Positions 47,086-56,442 are shown, numbered from the stretch's first letter. The stretch: DNA of 64,000 nt from Haliea sp. (GCA_016704305.1 JADJAL010000032.1:1-64000), one strand, 5' to 3'. The notes: generated from the letters alone by a model not told the origin. A program made the numbers and translations.

Positions 47086-49181
47086 GTGATTCCACGCCCT
47101 CACCCTCACCCTTTCATGAGGGTGAGAAACGCCTGCAGGCGCGGGCGGGAGTGGCTGAACGCATGGAGAGCTTTGGTCGCCGGGTGATCCGCGACCACAT
47201 GCCGCAGCAGCACCAGGACTTCTACCGACAGCTGCCGTTCATCCTGCTCGGCGCGGTCGATGCAGACGGACGGCCCTGGGCCAGCCTCATGGAGGCCAAC
47301 CCCGGATTTGCCCATGCCACCGACGACAGGCACCTTGCGCTGGACGCAGGGCTTGCCGCCGACGACCCGGTTGCGGCAACGCTGGTGGAGGGCGCGGCAA
47401 TCGGCCTGCTGGGCATAGAACTGCAGAGCCGTCGCCGCAACCGTTTGAATGGCAGGATACAGCGCGCCAACGGTGGCGGCATCAGCGTGGCGGTAGAGCA
47501 TGCCTTCGGCAACTGTCCGCAATACATCTCCGCGCGCGAACCGCGCTTTGCCACTGATCCGCGTGAATTCCGGCGGCAGCAAGCGGATGCAGGCGCGACG
47601 CGCGTGGAGGCCCGCAGTTTTGCCGACATCGACGCGCGTGCGCGCGCCATGGTCGATGCCGCCGATACGTTTTTCGTCGCCAGCTATGTGGACATCGACG
47701 GGCAGGCGCAGCGCCGCAGCGTGGACGTTTCCCATCGCGGCGGCAAACCCGGTTTCGTGCGCCGCGAAGGCGACCTGCTGAGCATTCCGGATTTCGCCGG
47801 CAACCTGCACTTCAACACCCTGGGCAACCTGCTGCTCAATCCGCAGGCGGGATTGCTGTTCATCGACTTTGACAACGGCGATGTGTTGCAGGTCAGCGGC
47901 CGCACCACGCTTGTACTTGACGGTGCGGACGTGGCGGCCTTCCAGGGTGCCGAGCGCCTGTGGACGGTGCAGGTTGAACGCATTGTCTATCGCCCTGCCG
48001 CGCTCGCGCTGCGCTGGGCGTTCAGGGAAAGCTCGCCCAATAACCTGTTGACCGGCAGCTGGCAGGAAGCCCTGGCGCGCCAGCGCGCGCAGGCGCTGCG
48101 CACCCGCTGGCGTCCGTTTCGCGTCGCACGTATCGAGGACGAGAGCGCCAACATTCGCTCCTTCTACCTGGAACCAACTGACGGCGCCGGCATACCCGCA
48201 TTCGAGAGCGGCCAGCACCTTCCGGTGCGTGTCGTCCCATCGGGTGACGGCGTCGAGGTCATCCGCACATACAGTATCTCCAGCGCACCGTCGGACGCTT
48301 GCCTGCGGATCAGCGTGAAGCGCCAGGGCCTGGTCTCCAGCTTCCTGCACGACCATGTACGGGTCGGCAGCATTCTTCAGGCAAGGGCCCCGCAGGGAAC
48401 GTTTGTCGTCGACGCCAGCGTGCACAGGCCACTGGTGTTGCTGGCCGCTGGCGTGGGCGTCACGCCGCTACTATCCATGCTGCGCCATGTGGTGTACGAG
48501 GGACAGCGCACGCGCCGCACCCGTCCCACCTATTTTTTCCAGTCGGCGCGCAACCTGGCCGAGCGCCCGTTCGCCGCGGAGCTGGCGCAGTTGGCGGCAA
48601 TCGCAGGCAACAGCCTGCGCACCTGCCAGATACTCAGCGCGCCGGAAGGCAGCGCCCGTACTGACAAGCACTTTGACGTTGCCGGGCGAATGGATATCGA
48701 GTTACTCAAGGCATGGCTGCCGTTTGACGACTATGACTTTTACCTGTGCGGACCAACCCCGTTTACGCAACAGCTCTACGACGCGCTGCGCGCGATGCAC
48801 ATTCCCGATTTGCGCATCCACGCCGAAAGCTTTGGTCCATCCGCCCTGGCGCGAAAACCGGACGAGGGGGCCGCGCCAACTGTGGCACAACCACCTGCCG
48901 CTGCCACGCCCGTAGCCGTTCTTTTCGCGCACTCTGCCAAGGAGGCGCGCTGGACTCCCGGCGCTGGCACCCTGCTGGAGCTGGCTGAGGCGCGCGGACT
49001 CAACCCACCCTACAGTTGCCGCAACGGCGTGTGTGGCACCTGCAGCACGCGCATCGTCAATGGCGCCGTGCATTATCCGCAGCCGCCCCAGGCCTCACCC
49101 CCAGCAGGCGAGGTACTGCTCTGCTGCGCAGTGCCCGCCGCGTTGAGTGAGCCCGGTGGCAGCCTGGTGCTCGATCTGTAA
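47076..49181 (+). CDS. PNPOx-like / FNR / [2Fe-2S] ferredoxin fusion oxidoreductase
   Basis: 701 residues. Residues 10-340 form a pyridoxamine-phosphate-oxidase-like split-barrel (FHEGEKRLQARAGV, GRRVIRDHMPQQHQDFY, ELQSRRRNRLNG). Residues 345-580 are a ferredoxin-NADP-reductase unit (RTYSISSAP for FAD, LLAAGVGVTPLLSML for NAD(P)H, YLCGPTPF). The last 90 residues are a plant-type ferredoxin with CRNGVCGTCSTRI and a final Cys in LLCCAVP. It is likely a flavin/Fe-S electron-transfer enzyme, perhaps reducing flavin or an oxygenase partner. The start at 47,076 overlaps the GST gene; an ATG at 47,163 would remove conserved residues. Confidence 0.85.
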   Translation: MRLGDSTPSPSPFHEGEKRLQARAGVAERMESFGRRVIRDHMPQQHQDFYRQLPFILLGAVDADGRPWASLMEANPGFAHATDDRHLALDAGLAADDPVAATLVEGAAIGLLGIELQSRRRNRLNGRIQRANGGGISVAVEHAFGNCPQYISAREPRFATDPREFRRQQADAGATRVEARSFADIDARARAMVDAADTFFVASYVDIDGQAQRRSVDVSHRGGKPGFVRREGDLLSIPDFAGNLHFNTLGNLLLNPQAGLLFIDFDNGDVLQVSGRTTLVLDGADVAAFQGAERLWTVQVERIVYRPAALALRWAFRESSPNNLLTGSWQEALARQRAQALRTRWRPFRVARIEDESANIRSFYLEPTDGAGIPAFESGQHLPVRVVPSGDGVEVIRTYSISSAPSDACLRISVKRQGLVSSFLHDHVRVGSILQARAPQGTFVVDASVHRPLVLLAAGVGVTPLLSMLRHVVYEGQRTRRTRPTYFFQSARNLAERPFAAELAQLAAIAGNSLRTCQILSAPEGSARTDKHFDVAGRMDIELLKAWLPFDDYDFYLCGPTPFTQQLYDALRAMHIPDLRIHAESFGPSALARKPDEGAAPTVAQPPAAATPVAVLFAHSAKEARWTPGAGTLLELAEARGLNPPYSCRNGVCGTCSTRIVNGAVHYPQPPQASPPAGEVLLCCAVPAALSEPGGSLVLDL

Positions 49182-49222
49182 CTTACCCACACCCTACTTC
49201 CGCCTACCCAAGGAGATGCCAC

Positions 49223-49699
49223 ATGCCAGCACACGAGTCACGCCCGCCCCTGCCACCCTTTACACGCGAGACCGCGCAGCAGAAAGTGCGCATGGCCGAG
49301 GACGGTTGGAACAGTCGCGACCCCCAGCGCGTTGCCCTGGCCTACACAACTGACAGCCAGTGGCGCAATCGCGCCGAGTTTCCGCGCGGTCGGGAACAGA
49401 TCGTCGAGTTCCTGCAACGCAAGTGGGCACGCGAACTCGACTACCGGCTGATCAAAGAGTTGTGGGCTTATGCAGGCAATCGTATCGCCGTGCGCTTCGC
49501 CTACGAATACCACGACGACAGCGGCCATTGGTTCCGCGCCTATGGCAACGAAAACTGGGAATTCGACACCGACGGCCTGATGCGCCTGCGCATCGCCAGC
49601 ATCAACGAGCACCCGATTGCGGAAAGTGAGCGCAAATTCTATTGGCCGCTGGGTCGCCGTCCGGATGATCATGCTGGTCTTTCCGAACTGGGTCTTTAG
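49223..49699 (+). CDS. DUF1348 NTF2-like protein
   Basis: 158 residues, AAGGAG upstream. MAEDGWNSRDPQRVALAYT, DSQWRNRAEFPRGREQIVEF, WARELDYRLIKELWAY and the AYGNENWEFD region are near-invariant in DUF1348. The fold is a SnoaL/NTF2-like pocket with no confirmed reaction. It lies 41 nt after the fusion oxidoreductase and 20 nt before the next GST, suggesting one detoxification-type operon from 46,456. Confidence 0.9.
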   Translation: MPAHESRPPLPPFTRETAQQKVRMAEDGWNSRDPQRVALAYTTDSQWRNRAEFPRGREQIVEFLQRKWARELDYRLIKELWAYAGNRIAVRFAYEYHDDSGHWFRAYGNENWEFDTDGLMRLRIASINEHPIAESERKFYWPLGRRPDDHAGLSELGL

Positions 49700-49719
49700 T
49701 GATGCCAAAGGAGAAGACC

Positions 49720-50338
49720 ATGATGGATGTCTACACCAGCCCAACACCCAACGGCATCAAGGTGCCCATCGCGCTCGAAGAGCTCGGCTTGCCTTATCGC
49801 CTGCATCGCGTTGACTTAAGCCGGGGCGGCATCGCAGTCCCGGAGCTGGTGGCGATCAATCCGAATGCAAAGATTCCCGCGATCATTGACAGGCTTGCCG
49901 ACGGCCAATCCGTGCCCATGTTTGAATCCGGCGCAATCCTGCTCTATCTCGCCGGGCTAAAACCGGGCCTTGTTCCCACTGCCGCGATTGCGCATGCCTC
50001 CACGCTCAGCTGGCTGTTTCTGCAGGTTGCTGGCCTCGGGCCGAATTTTGGCAATGCCGGATTTTTCTTGCGAAATGACCCATCGAACCGGGTCGCCATC
50101 GAGCGATTCCAGGGGGAGGCGCGGCGTCATCTTGCATTGCTTGAACAGCGGCTTGCCGAATGCGAGTGGCTTAACGGTGAGAGCTATTCGATAGCGGATA
50201 TCGCACATTTTGGCTGGGTCAGGTCAGCCGCCTATGCAGGGCTTAAGCTTTCCCGAGCATCCGTTTGCGAATGCATGGGTCGAACGCATCGAACAGCGGG
50301 AAACTGTTCGGCGCGCCATCGAGCGATGCAAGGGCTAG
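49720..50338 (+). CDS. Glutathione S-transferase family protein, C-terminal frameshift
   Basis: About 205 residues from MMDVYTSPTPNGIKVPIALE (GGAGAAG upstream). NPNAKIPAIIDR and FESGAILLYLAG are the glutathione-site motifs of the Nu/YfcG-like group, and GESYSIADIAHFGWV lies in the C-domain. The frame breaks near 50,245 after YAGLKLS. The proper C-terminus EHPFANAWVERIEQRETVRR continues in the next frame to a stop at 50,338. Confidence 0.8.
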
Positions 50339-50358
50339 AGTCCGGTTTGAGTCGAGGA

Positions 50359-50652
50359 TTATCCGGGCTTACGCTCGCCACGCGGTATCAACCGCGTTCC
50401 CGCTGCTGATTCCTCCATCTCCGCGAGTTCCGCCAGTATTCGCCGGCAGTCCTCCAGATAACGTTCGCCAGCCGCAGTCAGGCTCACGCGGCGCGTGGTC
50501 CTGGCAAGCAACGGCGTGCCGATGCGCTCCTCCAGCGCCGCCACTGCGCGTGTAGCAGTCGGCGGAGACACGTTCAGTCGGCGCGCTGCGGCGACAAAAC
50601 TGCGCTCATCGGCGACCGCAAGAAATACCCTCATCTCCCGAAACCGATCCAT
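50359..50652 (-). pseudogene. Truncated LysR regulator (DNA-binding half only)
   Basis: 97 residues from MDRFREMRVFLAVADERSFV, with the complete LysR HTH (AAARRLNVSPPTATRAVAAL) and the linker AELAEMEESAAGTRLIPRGE. The protein then ends in RKPG instead of the about 200-residue effector domain, and no continuation exists in other frames. It is a deletion remnant, or a stand-alone DNA-binding domain. It faces the YHS/bufferin genes. Confidence 0.7.
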
Positions 50653-50858
50653 TGCGTAGTCCTGTGGGAAAAATTCACGTCGAGCAGATGGGTGCCATGA
50701 TCGCAGCATCGTGCGATTCCATCCATTACAGGATTCGCAATAGTGTCTTGCGCTCCCTGGCCGTTCTCCACACAGCGCGCATTTCCTATAGTGCGGCAAC
50801 GTCGCGCTTTAAGGTGCGAACGGAATTCTCACCAACACACCCTATCGAGGAAATCACA

Positions 50859-51368
50859 ATGTCTATTCTCATGAAACGATCAGCACTCGCCGGTTCACTC
50901 GCCCTTGCAATCGCCTTTGGCGGAGCTGCGGCGTTCATTTCCGCACCGGGCTTTGCCTACGACGAAACATCGACCGCGTCGATCAACGTCGACCAACAAG
51001 ATGTCATCCTGAAGGGCTACGACGCAGTTGCCTACTTCAAAGAGGGCGCGCCTGTCCAGGGCAGCAAGGAGTTCTCGGCGAGCTACGAAGGCAGCACTTA
51101 CCTGTTCGCCTCGGCTGAAAACCGCGACGCCTTCAAGGCCGATCCAGCACATTACGCGCCGCAGTTCGGCGGGTTCTGCGCGATGGGCGCGGCGCTTGGC
51201 AAGAAGCTGGATGTGGACCCCTCGCAGTTCAAGGTGGTCGATGGAAAGCTGTACCTGAATGTCAACGCAGACGTGTTCAAGAAGTGGGAAACCGACATTC
51301 CCGGACATATCGCGCAAGCCAACGCCAATTGGCCAGGCATCAAGGACAAGGCGCCCAACACCTTGTAA
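50859..51368 (+). CDS. Exported YHS-domain protein
   Basis: 169 residues with GAGG upstream of the ATG at 50,859. The signal peptide spans residues 1-33 (cleavage near SAPGFA). The YHS-type domain has LKGYDAVAYFKEG, FASAENRDAFKADPAHYAPQ and GGFCAMGAAL with one Cys. YHS domains bind metals such as copper in related proteins. It is directly upstream of the bufferin genes in the same orientation, separated by a hairpin, so a role in periplasmic copper handling is inferred. Confidence 0.8.
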   Translation: MSILMKRSALAGSLALAIAFGGAAAFISAPGFAYDETSTASINVDQQDVILKGYDAVAYFKEGAPVQGSKEFSASYEGSTYLFASAENRDAFKADPAHYAPQFGGFCAMGAALGKKLDVDPSQFKVVDGKLYLNVNADVFKKWETDIPGHIAQANANWPGIKDKAPNTL

Positions 51369-51385
51369 TTGAAGCATGCAAGCTC

Positions 51386-51409
51386 GGTCCGCAGCACACG
51401 CTGCGGACC
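51386..51409 (+). terminator. Hairpin between the YHS gene and bufA
   Basis: A perfect 10-bp stem (GGTCCGCAGC/GCTGCGGACC) with an ACAC loop. No U-run follows, so it may be a weak terminator or an mRNA processing/stability element separating the YHS gene from the bufferin genes. Confidence 0.5.
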
Positions 51410-51435
51410 GTCACACACACCAAAGGAGTATTTCC

Positions 51436-51729
51436 ATGAAACGACGTGAATTCACATCAACACTTGCCGCGGCCCTGCTCGGCGCACTGGCCACCAGCAA
51501 CGCGACGCAGGCCGCCGAAGCAATGGCCGTCAATGACGGCAAGGAAAAATGCTACGGCATCTCTCTCGCCGGACAGAACGACTGCGCCGCAGGACCCGGC
51601 ACATCATGCGCCGGCACCTCGAAGATCGACTACCAGGGCAACGCCTGGAAGCTGGTGCCAACCGGCACCTGCACATCGATCAAGACGCCGTCCGGCACCG
51701 GATCACTCAGTCCGGTCACAGGTCGCTGA
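51436..51729 (+). CDS. bufA1: Bufferin-type metallophore precursor BufA1 (DUF2282)
   Basis: 97 residues, AAAGGAG before the ATG. An N-terminal signal peptide (residues 1-27, ending SNATQAAEA) leads to a core with four cysteines at 39, 50, 58 and 79: EKCYGISLAGQNDCAAGPG, TSCAGTSKIDYQGNAWKLVP, then TGTC. This is the DUF2282/BufA1 signature. Known bufferins are exported copper-binding peptides whose cysteines are modified by a DUF692 enzyme. The matching enzyme, partner and DoxX genes follow at once. It probably binds copper in the periplasm. Confidence 0.88.
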   Translation: MKRREFTSTLAAALLGALATSNATQAAEAMAVNDGKEKCYGISLAGQNDCAAGPGTSCAGTSKIDYQGNAWKLVPTGTCTSIKTPSGTGSLSPVTGR

Positions 51730-51755
51730 AGCCAGGTACAGCGGAGATCCCTGAC

Positions 51756-52631
51756 GTGCAGCATACAGAATCGATCGACGGCGCCGGTGTCGCCTTCAAG
51801 GCCGCGCATTTCGAAGCGCTTCTGGACGCCCCGCACGCAGCGGATTTCATTGAAGTGCATGCAGAGAACTATCTTGGCGCGGGTGGGCCACCACACGCCC
51901 AGCTCGCCGCCCTGCTGGAGCAGCTGCCGCTGTCCGTGCACGGTGTTGGCCTGTCGTTGGGCGGCACCGCGCCGCTCGATCGCGCACACCTGCAACGTAT
52001 TCGCGCGCTGTGCAAACGCCATGCGCCCACGCTCTTTTCCGAGCACCTGGCCTGGTCGAGCCACGATGGCGCGTATCAGGCTGACCTGCTCCCAATCAGC
52101 TTTGACCGCCAGACGCTGCGACGCGTCGTCGAACATGTCGACCAGCTCCAGACTGCGCTGCAACGCCAGGTGCTGATCGAGAACCCAGCACTGTATCTCG
52201 AGTTTGCACCGCTCGGCGACGGCATGGACGAGGTGGATTTCCTCGATGAACTCAGTCAGCGCAGTGGCTGCGGCCTGTTGCTGGATATTGGCAATGTTCT
52301 GGTGAGCGCACATAACTGCGCGCGCGACGCGAGTGATTATCTCGCCCGATTCCCTCTTGATCGCGTCGGCGAGATTCATCTGGCCGGCCATTCGCGCCAG
52401 GCGCTGAATGCGCAGGACTGGTTGCTGATCGACGATCACGCCTCGCCGGTGGCGCAGGCCGCGTGGCAGATGCTGCGCGCGGTGATCGAGCGTGGCGGTC
52501 CACGGCCGGTGCTGATCGAATGGGATCGCAACCTGCCTGCATGGCCGGTCCTGGCGGCCGAGGTTGCCAGCGCACGCGCCATTATTGACGCCGCGCGGCC
52601 GATGGGTGCAACGGGGATCGCCCGCGCATGA
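51756..52631 (+). CDS. bufB: BufB: DUF692/MNIO multinuclear iron oxidative enzyme
   Basis: 291 residues from the GTG at 51,756 (GGAGA nine bases upstream); the longer in-frame start runs through the bufA coding region and is not credible. Motifs of the multinuclear non-haem iron fold: DFIEVHAENYLG, LSVHGVGLSLGG, LFSEHLAWS, LLLDIGNVLVSAHN, EIHLAGH and VLIEWDRNLP, supplying the His/Asp/Glu ligands. Family members (MbnB, TglH, BufB) oxidatively rearrange peptide cysteines. It should modify the BufA1 cysteines and lies 26 nt after its stop. Confidence 0.9.
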   Translation: MQHTESIDGAGVAFKAAHFEALLDAPHAADFIEVHAENYLGAGGPPHAQLAALLEQLPLSVHGVGLSLGGTAPLDRAHLQRIRALCKRHAPTLFSEHLAWSSHDGAYQADLLPISFDRQTLRRVVEHVDQLQTALQRQVLIENPALYLEFAPLGDGMDEVDFLDELSQRSGCGLLLDIGNVLVSAHNCARDASDYLARFPLDRVGEIHLAGHSRQALNAQDWLLIDDHASPVAQAAWQMLRAVIERGGPRPVLIEWDRNLPAWPVLAAEVASARAIIDAARPMGATGIARA

Positions 52632-53407
52632 ACAGCGCACTGCAACACGCATTCCGGCGCGCGCTCGAAGACCCGCGAGCCGTCACGCCACAGCTGCTCG
52701 CAGCGGTCCGCGGCAATCACCCGGTGGCGCGTATCGCGGTGTATCGCAACAATGCCCGCAGCGCGCTGGTCTCGACGTTGCGCGCGGCGTTTCCTGCCGT
52801 CGAACGACTGCTCGGCGAGGACTACTTTGGTGCCGTGAGCGAGGAATTCATGCGGCAGTGCCCGCCGCGCTCACCGGTCCTTAACGAATATGGCGGTGAA
52901 TTCGCGGCTTTCATAGACGGCTTTTCGCCGTTGCACGGGTTCCCTTATCTCGGCGACCTCGCGCGGCTGGAATGGGCGCGACCTACAGCGTTCCACGCCG
53001 CCGACGCATCGCCACCGGTGTTCGACCCCGGCAGCCGCGCGGCGCTGCTCTCTCTCGTGGAACAACGACTCGGCTGGCACCCGTCGCTGCGCTTGCTGCA
53101 CTCGGCTCACCCGATACTGCGGCTGTGGCAAAGCCAGGTCGAGGGCGCGCCTGCTCCGCTTCCCGATGAATGGCATCCGGCAACACTGATCGTCTGGCGC
53201 CGCGGCTGGCATGTCGAGGTGCAGCAAATCCTGCCACCGGAACGCGAGCTTCTGGAATATTTCGAAAACCCCGGCGTTTTTGCCGAGGCCACACTGACGC
53301 TGCCCCGGACACCGGCGCAACTCGCCGCGAGCTTTGCCACGCTTATGCGCCTGCAATTGCTGATTGGGGCACATCACATCAACCCGACTGAAGAGGACAA
53401 GCCATGA
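52628..53407 (+). CDS. bufC: BufC: DUF2063 partner protein
   Basis: 259 residues, starting in an ATGA overlap with bufB. The N-terminal half has the DUF2063 pattern RIAVYRNNARSALVSTLRAA, FPAVERLLGEDYFGAVSEEF and YLGDLARLEWA. The domain is labelled a putative DNA-binding domain but acts as the substrate-recognition partner of DUF692 enzymes in characterised systems. It should present BufA1 to BufB. Confidence 0.88.
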   Translation: MNSALQHAFRRALEDPRAVTPQLLAAVRGNHPVARIAVYRNNARSALVSTLRAAFPAVERLLGEDYFGAVSEEFMRQCPPRSPVLNEYGGEFAAFIDGFSPLHGFPYLGDLARLEWARPTAFHAADASPPVFDPGSRAALLSLVEQRLGWHPSLRLLHSAHPILRLWQSQVEGAPAPLPDEWHPATLIVWRRGWHVEVQQILPPERELLEYFENPGVFAEATLTLPRTPAQLAASFATLMRLQLLIGAHHINPTEEDKP

Positions 53408-53919
53408 CACAACTACACAACTCCATACACAGCGCAAATCACAGCGCTGTTCACAGCACTACAGCAAATGCACCACGCGCACCGGCGGACTGGCGCAGCG
53501 ATCTTCTGCTGTTCTCGGCGCGACTGTTTCCGGCCGCTATTTTCTGGCAATCGGGACAGACCAAACTCGACGGCTGGCGATTGAGCGACAGCGCCGTGTA
53601 CCTGTTCCAGCAGGAATACCGCCTGCCCCTGCTTGATCCCGAGCTGGCAGCGCGCATGGCCACGGGCGCCGAGCACCTGTTTCCGCTGCTGCTCGTGCTC
53701 GGGCTGGCAACTCGCTTGTCGGCGCTGGCGCTGCTCGGGATGACGCTGGTGATCCAGTGCTTTGTCTACCCGCAAGCGTGGCCCACGCATGGGACCTGGG
53801 CGGTCGCGTGGCTGCTGCTGATTCACAGCGGGCCGGGCCGTTTATCCCTCGATCATCTCACGGGTTGGCGGGTTCCGGCTCTCGAGAACTTCGCACGCAA
53901 GCTCGGGATCAGCGGGTGA
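53404..53919 (+). CDS. BufD: DoxX-family membrane protein
   Basis: 171 residues starting in an ATGA overlap with bufC. After a polar N-terminus of about 38 residues come four hydrophobic helices typical of DoxX (FSARLFPAAIFWQSGQTKLDG; HLFPLLLVLGLATRLSALAL). DoxX proteins regularly close bufferin gene clusters and may supply electrons or shuttle metal; the role is not established. The stop is 16 bases before the LCAT-like gene. Confidence 0.85.
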   Translation: MTQLHNSIHSANHSAVHSTTANAPRAPADWRSDLLLFSARLFPAAIFWQSGQTKLDGWRLSDSAVYLFQQEYRLPLLDPELAARMATGAEHLFPLLLVLGLATRLSALALLGMTLVIQCFVYPQAWPTHGTWAVAWLLLIHSGPGRLSLDHLTGWRVPALENFARKLGISG

Positions 53920-53935
53920 ATGCGCGTGGCCGGCG

Positions 53936-55332
53936 ATGCAGCACGTCGCTGGCCCGGAGCGGATACGCGGATGCTGTTCGCGGCGCGCTTTTTCGCTCGT
54001 CCTCACACTGCTGATGGGCTGCGCGGCAGCGGGACAGCCGGATCTGGCACGTCTCTATGCCAGCAGCCAGTCGAACCCGTATCAACCGCCGGTGATACTG
54101 ATTCCCGGCATCATGGGCTCGCGGCTCGCCGATGCGGACAACCGGGAGGTCTGGGTTGGTTCCCCGGCGGATCTGGTCTTCTCGTCCTACGCAGAGCTCG
54201 CGCTGACACTGCCTGGCGAGGAGGCGGGGGCGAGCGCGCCGCGCCTGCACCCGACCCGGTTAACCGATACATTTGCCGGCCAGGATTTCTACGCCTCTAT
54301 CGTGCGCGTGTTCGAGCAGGCCGGCGGCTACCGGCGCGCGCGACCGGGGACACCGGTCGCGCCGGGCAGCGCAGCTATTACGAATTTTCCTATGACTGGC
54401 GCCAGGACAATGTGACGAGCGCCCGCCAACTCGGCGTGCTGATCGAACAGATACGCGCGGACCACCAAGACCCCGCGTTGCAGGTCGATATCGTCGCGCA
54501 CAGCATGGGTGGACTGATCGCGCGCTATTACCTGTCCTATGGGGGACAGGACGTGCTGAACGGAGAAGCATTCGTGCCGAATTATGCCGGTGAACACCGG
54601 GTGCGCCGGGTCGCGCTGCTGGGCACACCGAATGTCGGCTCGGTGAGTTCCCTGCACGCATTCATCAGCGGCCGGAAAATCGGCCTCGGAACCATGCGCA
54701 CCGAAACGCTGGCGACCTTCCCCAGCGTCTATCAATTGTTCCCACATCCGCTGAACAACTGGATCATTGCCGAGGATGGCAGCGCACTCGATGTTGACCT
54801 GTTCTCGCCCGACACCTGGCGCCGCTTCCGCTGGTCGATATTCGATCCGCAAACAAAGCGCCGTATCATTGCAGACCATCCGCAACAGGGTGACCACTAC
54901 TACGCGGCGCTGGAAAAGGAGTTCGCGCAGCAGCTCGAACGGGCGAGACGTTTCGTGTGGTCGTTGACCGTGACGCTGGAGCGCAACCCCTGGGAGCTGC
55001 GCGTATTCGGCGGCGATTGCGCATTGACGCCCGCGCGCATACTCGTGGAGGAGGTGGGCGGCGCCTCGCGCATACGCCTGTGGCCGCACGAGCTCGCTCA
55101 ACCACGACCTGGCATCGACTATGACCGCCTGATGCTGGAACCGGGCGATGGCAGCGTCACCAAGGCTTCCCTGCTGGCCCGCGACAGCCTGAACCCCGCC
55201 ATCCCGCGTCCCGGCTACAGCTACTTTGCAGTGAGCGGCGAGATGTTCGTGTGCGAGCAGCACGACCGTCTCAGCACCAACATCAGCTTCCAGGACAACC
55301 TTTTGCAGTACCTGCTGACCACTGACCTCTGA
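53936..55332 (+). CDS. LCAT-like alpha/beta-hydrolase lipoprotein (paralogue 2), frameshifted
   Basis: About 465 residues. The N-terminal frame gives a lipobox (LVLTLLMGC) followed by AAAGQPDLARLY, parallel to the copy at 27,286. IPGIMGSRLADAD is the oxyanion region. A frame change near 54,380 links it to YEFSYDWRQDN, VDIVAHSMGGLIARYYL (nucleophile elbow) and GDGSVTKASLLARD. The start is uncertain, as frames are confused around 53,940-54,000. It follows the bufferin genes by 16 nt in the same direction and may be cotranscribed. Predicted envelope esterase or acyltransferase. Confidence 0.75.
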
Positions 55333-55444
55333 AGCGCGACGCTCCTGTGTTCGATACCGACCCGATTTATCATCCCGCCCCGTTGGTAACACCTCGACGA
55401 TATACGATAGACTCTTTCCGAAAATGAAAGAATCGAGGTTTGCC

Positions 55445-56344
55445 ATGGACCGCCTGTACCTGATGACCGTGTTTATCGCGGTCGCCGAAGAAAAGGGTTT
55501 TGCGGGCGGCGCTCGGCGACTGGGGGTTTCCCCGCCGACGGTCACGCGGGCCGTCGCGGCGCTCGAGGAGCATCTGGGGGTCAAGCTTTTCAATCGCACC
55601 ACGCGCTTTATACGGCTGAGTGAGGCCGGGCTGCGTTACCTTGAAGATGCCCGTGGCGTTATCGCGTTCGCGAACGAGGCGGACCAGGCGGTGCTGGGTC
55701 TCAACGCGGAACCGCGCGGCAGCCTTTCAGTCACCGCCTCGGTGCTCTTCGGTCGGATGTACGTGATGCCAGGGATCATCGACTACATGAAACGCTACCC
55801 GGGCATGGAGGTGTCCGCGTTGTTCGTCGATCGCGTGGTGAATATCGTGCAGGAAGGTGTCGATGTCGCCATTCGTATCGGTGAGTTGCCCGACTCCGGC
55901 TTCAAGGCGAAAAAGGTCGCATCGGTTCGGCGCGTCTGCTGCGCCTCGCCTGCCTACCTCGCCGAACATGGCACCCCCCTCACACCGCAGGAACTCTCAG
56001 AACACCGCGTCATCGTATCCCATGCCCTGAACCCGACGTCGGAATGGAAGTTCCTGCAGGACAAGCGCCCGTTCACGGTGAAGGTCAAGCCGCACCTTGC
56101 CCTTAGCGACAACGTCTCGACGATCGATGCGGCCGTCAATGGCCTCGGAATTACCAGCCTCTTTTCCTACATGGTCAAACCCCAGGTCACCGCGGGATCA
56201 CTGCAAGTCATTCTCGAAGACTATGCGCTCAAAGCGGTTCCCGTTCACATCATGCACAACGAAGGCCGCTACGTGCCGGCCAAGACCAGGGCATTCATCG
56301 ACCTGATGGCGGAGCACTTGCGCGCGAGCGGACTGGACGATTGA
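55445..56344 (+). CDS. LysR-family transcriptional regulator
   Basis: 299 residues from MDRLYLMTVFIAVAEEKGFA (GAGG upstream). The HTH is GARRLGVSPPTVTRAVAALE and the effector domain is complete (FGRMYVMPGIIDYMKRYPGM onward). The target is unknown. It is convergent with the nitrilase gene. Confidence 0.9.
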   Translation: MDRLYLMTVFIAVAEEKGFAGGARRLGVSPPTVTRAVAALEEHLGVKLFNRTTRFIRLSEAGLRYLEDARGVIAFANEADQAVLGLNAEPRGSLSVTASVLFGRMYVMPGIIDYMKRYPGMEVSALFVDRVVNIVQEGVDVAIRIGELPDSGFKAKKVASVRRVCCASPAYLAEHGTPLTPQELSEHRVIVSHALNPTSEWKFLQDKRPFTVKVKPHLALSDNVSTIDAAVNGLGITSLFSYMVKPQVTAGSLQVILEDYALKAVPVHIMHNEGRYVPAKTRAFIDLMAEHLRASGLDD

Positions 56345-56442
56345 TTAAAGGACCAGAACTTGCCTTGCGCCTATGACATGCTCGCTACTACTGGCGCACC
56401 CGCCATGCCGGTACATTTGGCGGCAGCGCCCATGGACGCCAC

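Noticed and set aside
47098..47124. CTCACCCT/AGGGTGAG hairpin as a terminator after the GST gene
   Set aside because: It lies within the coding start of the fusion oxidoreductase (SPFHEGEK), whose residues are conserved, and has no T-run.
47106..48425. 439-aa minus-strand ORF
   Set aside because: Antisense to the PNPOx/FNR/ferredoxin fusion; no credible motif.
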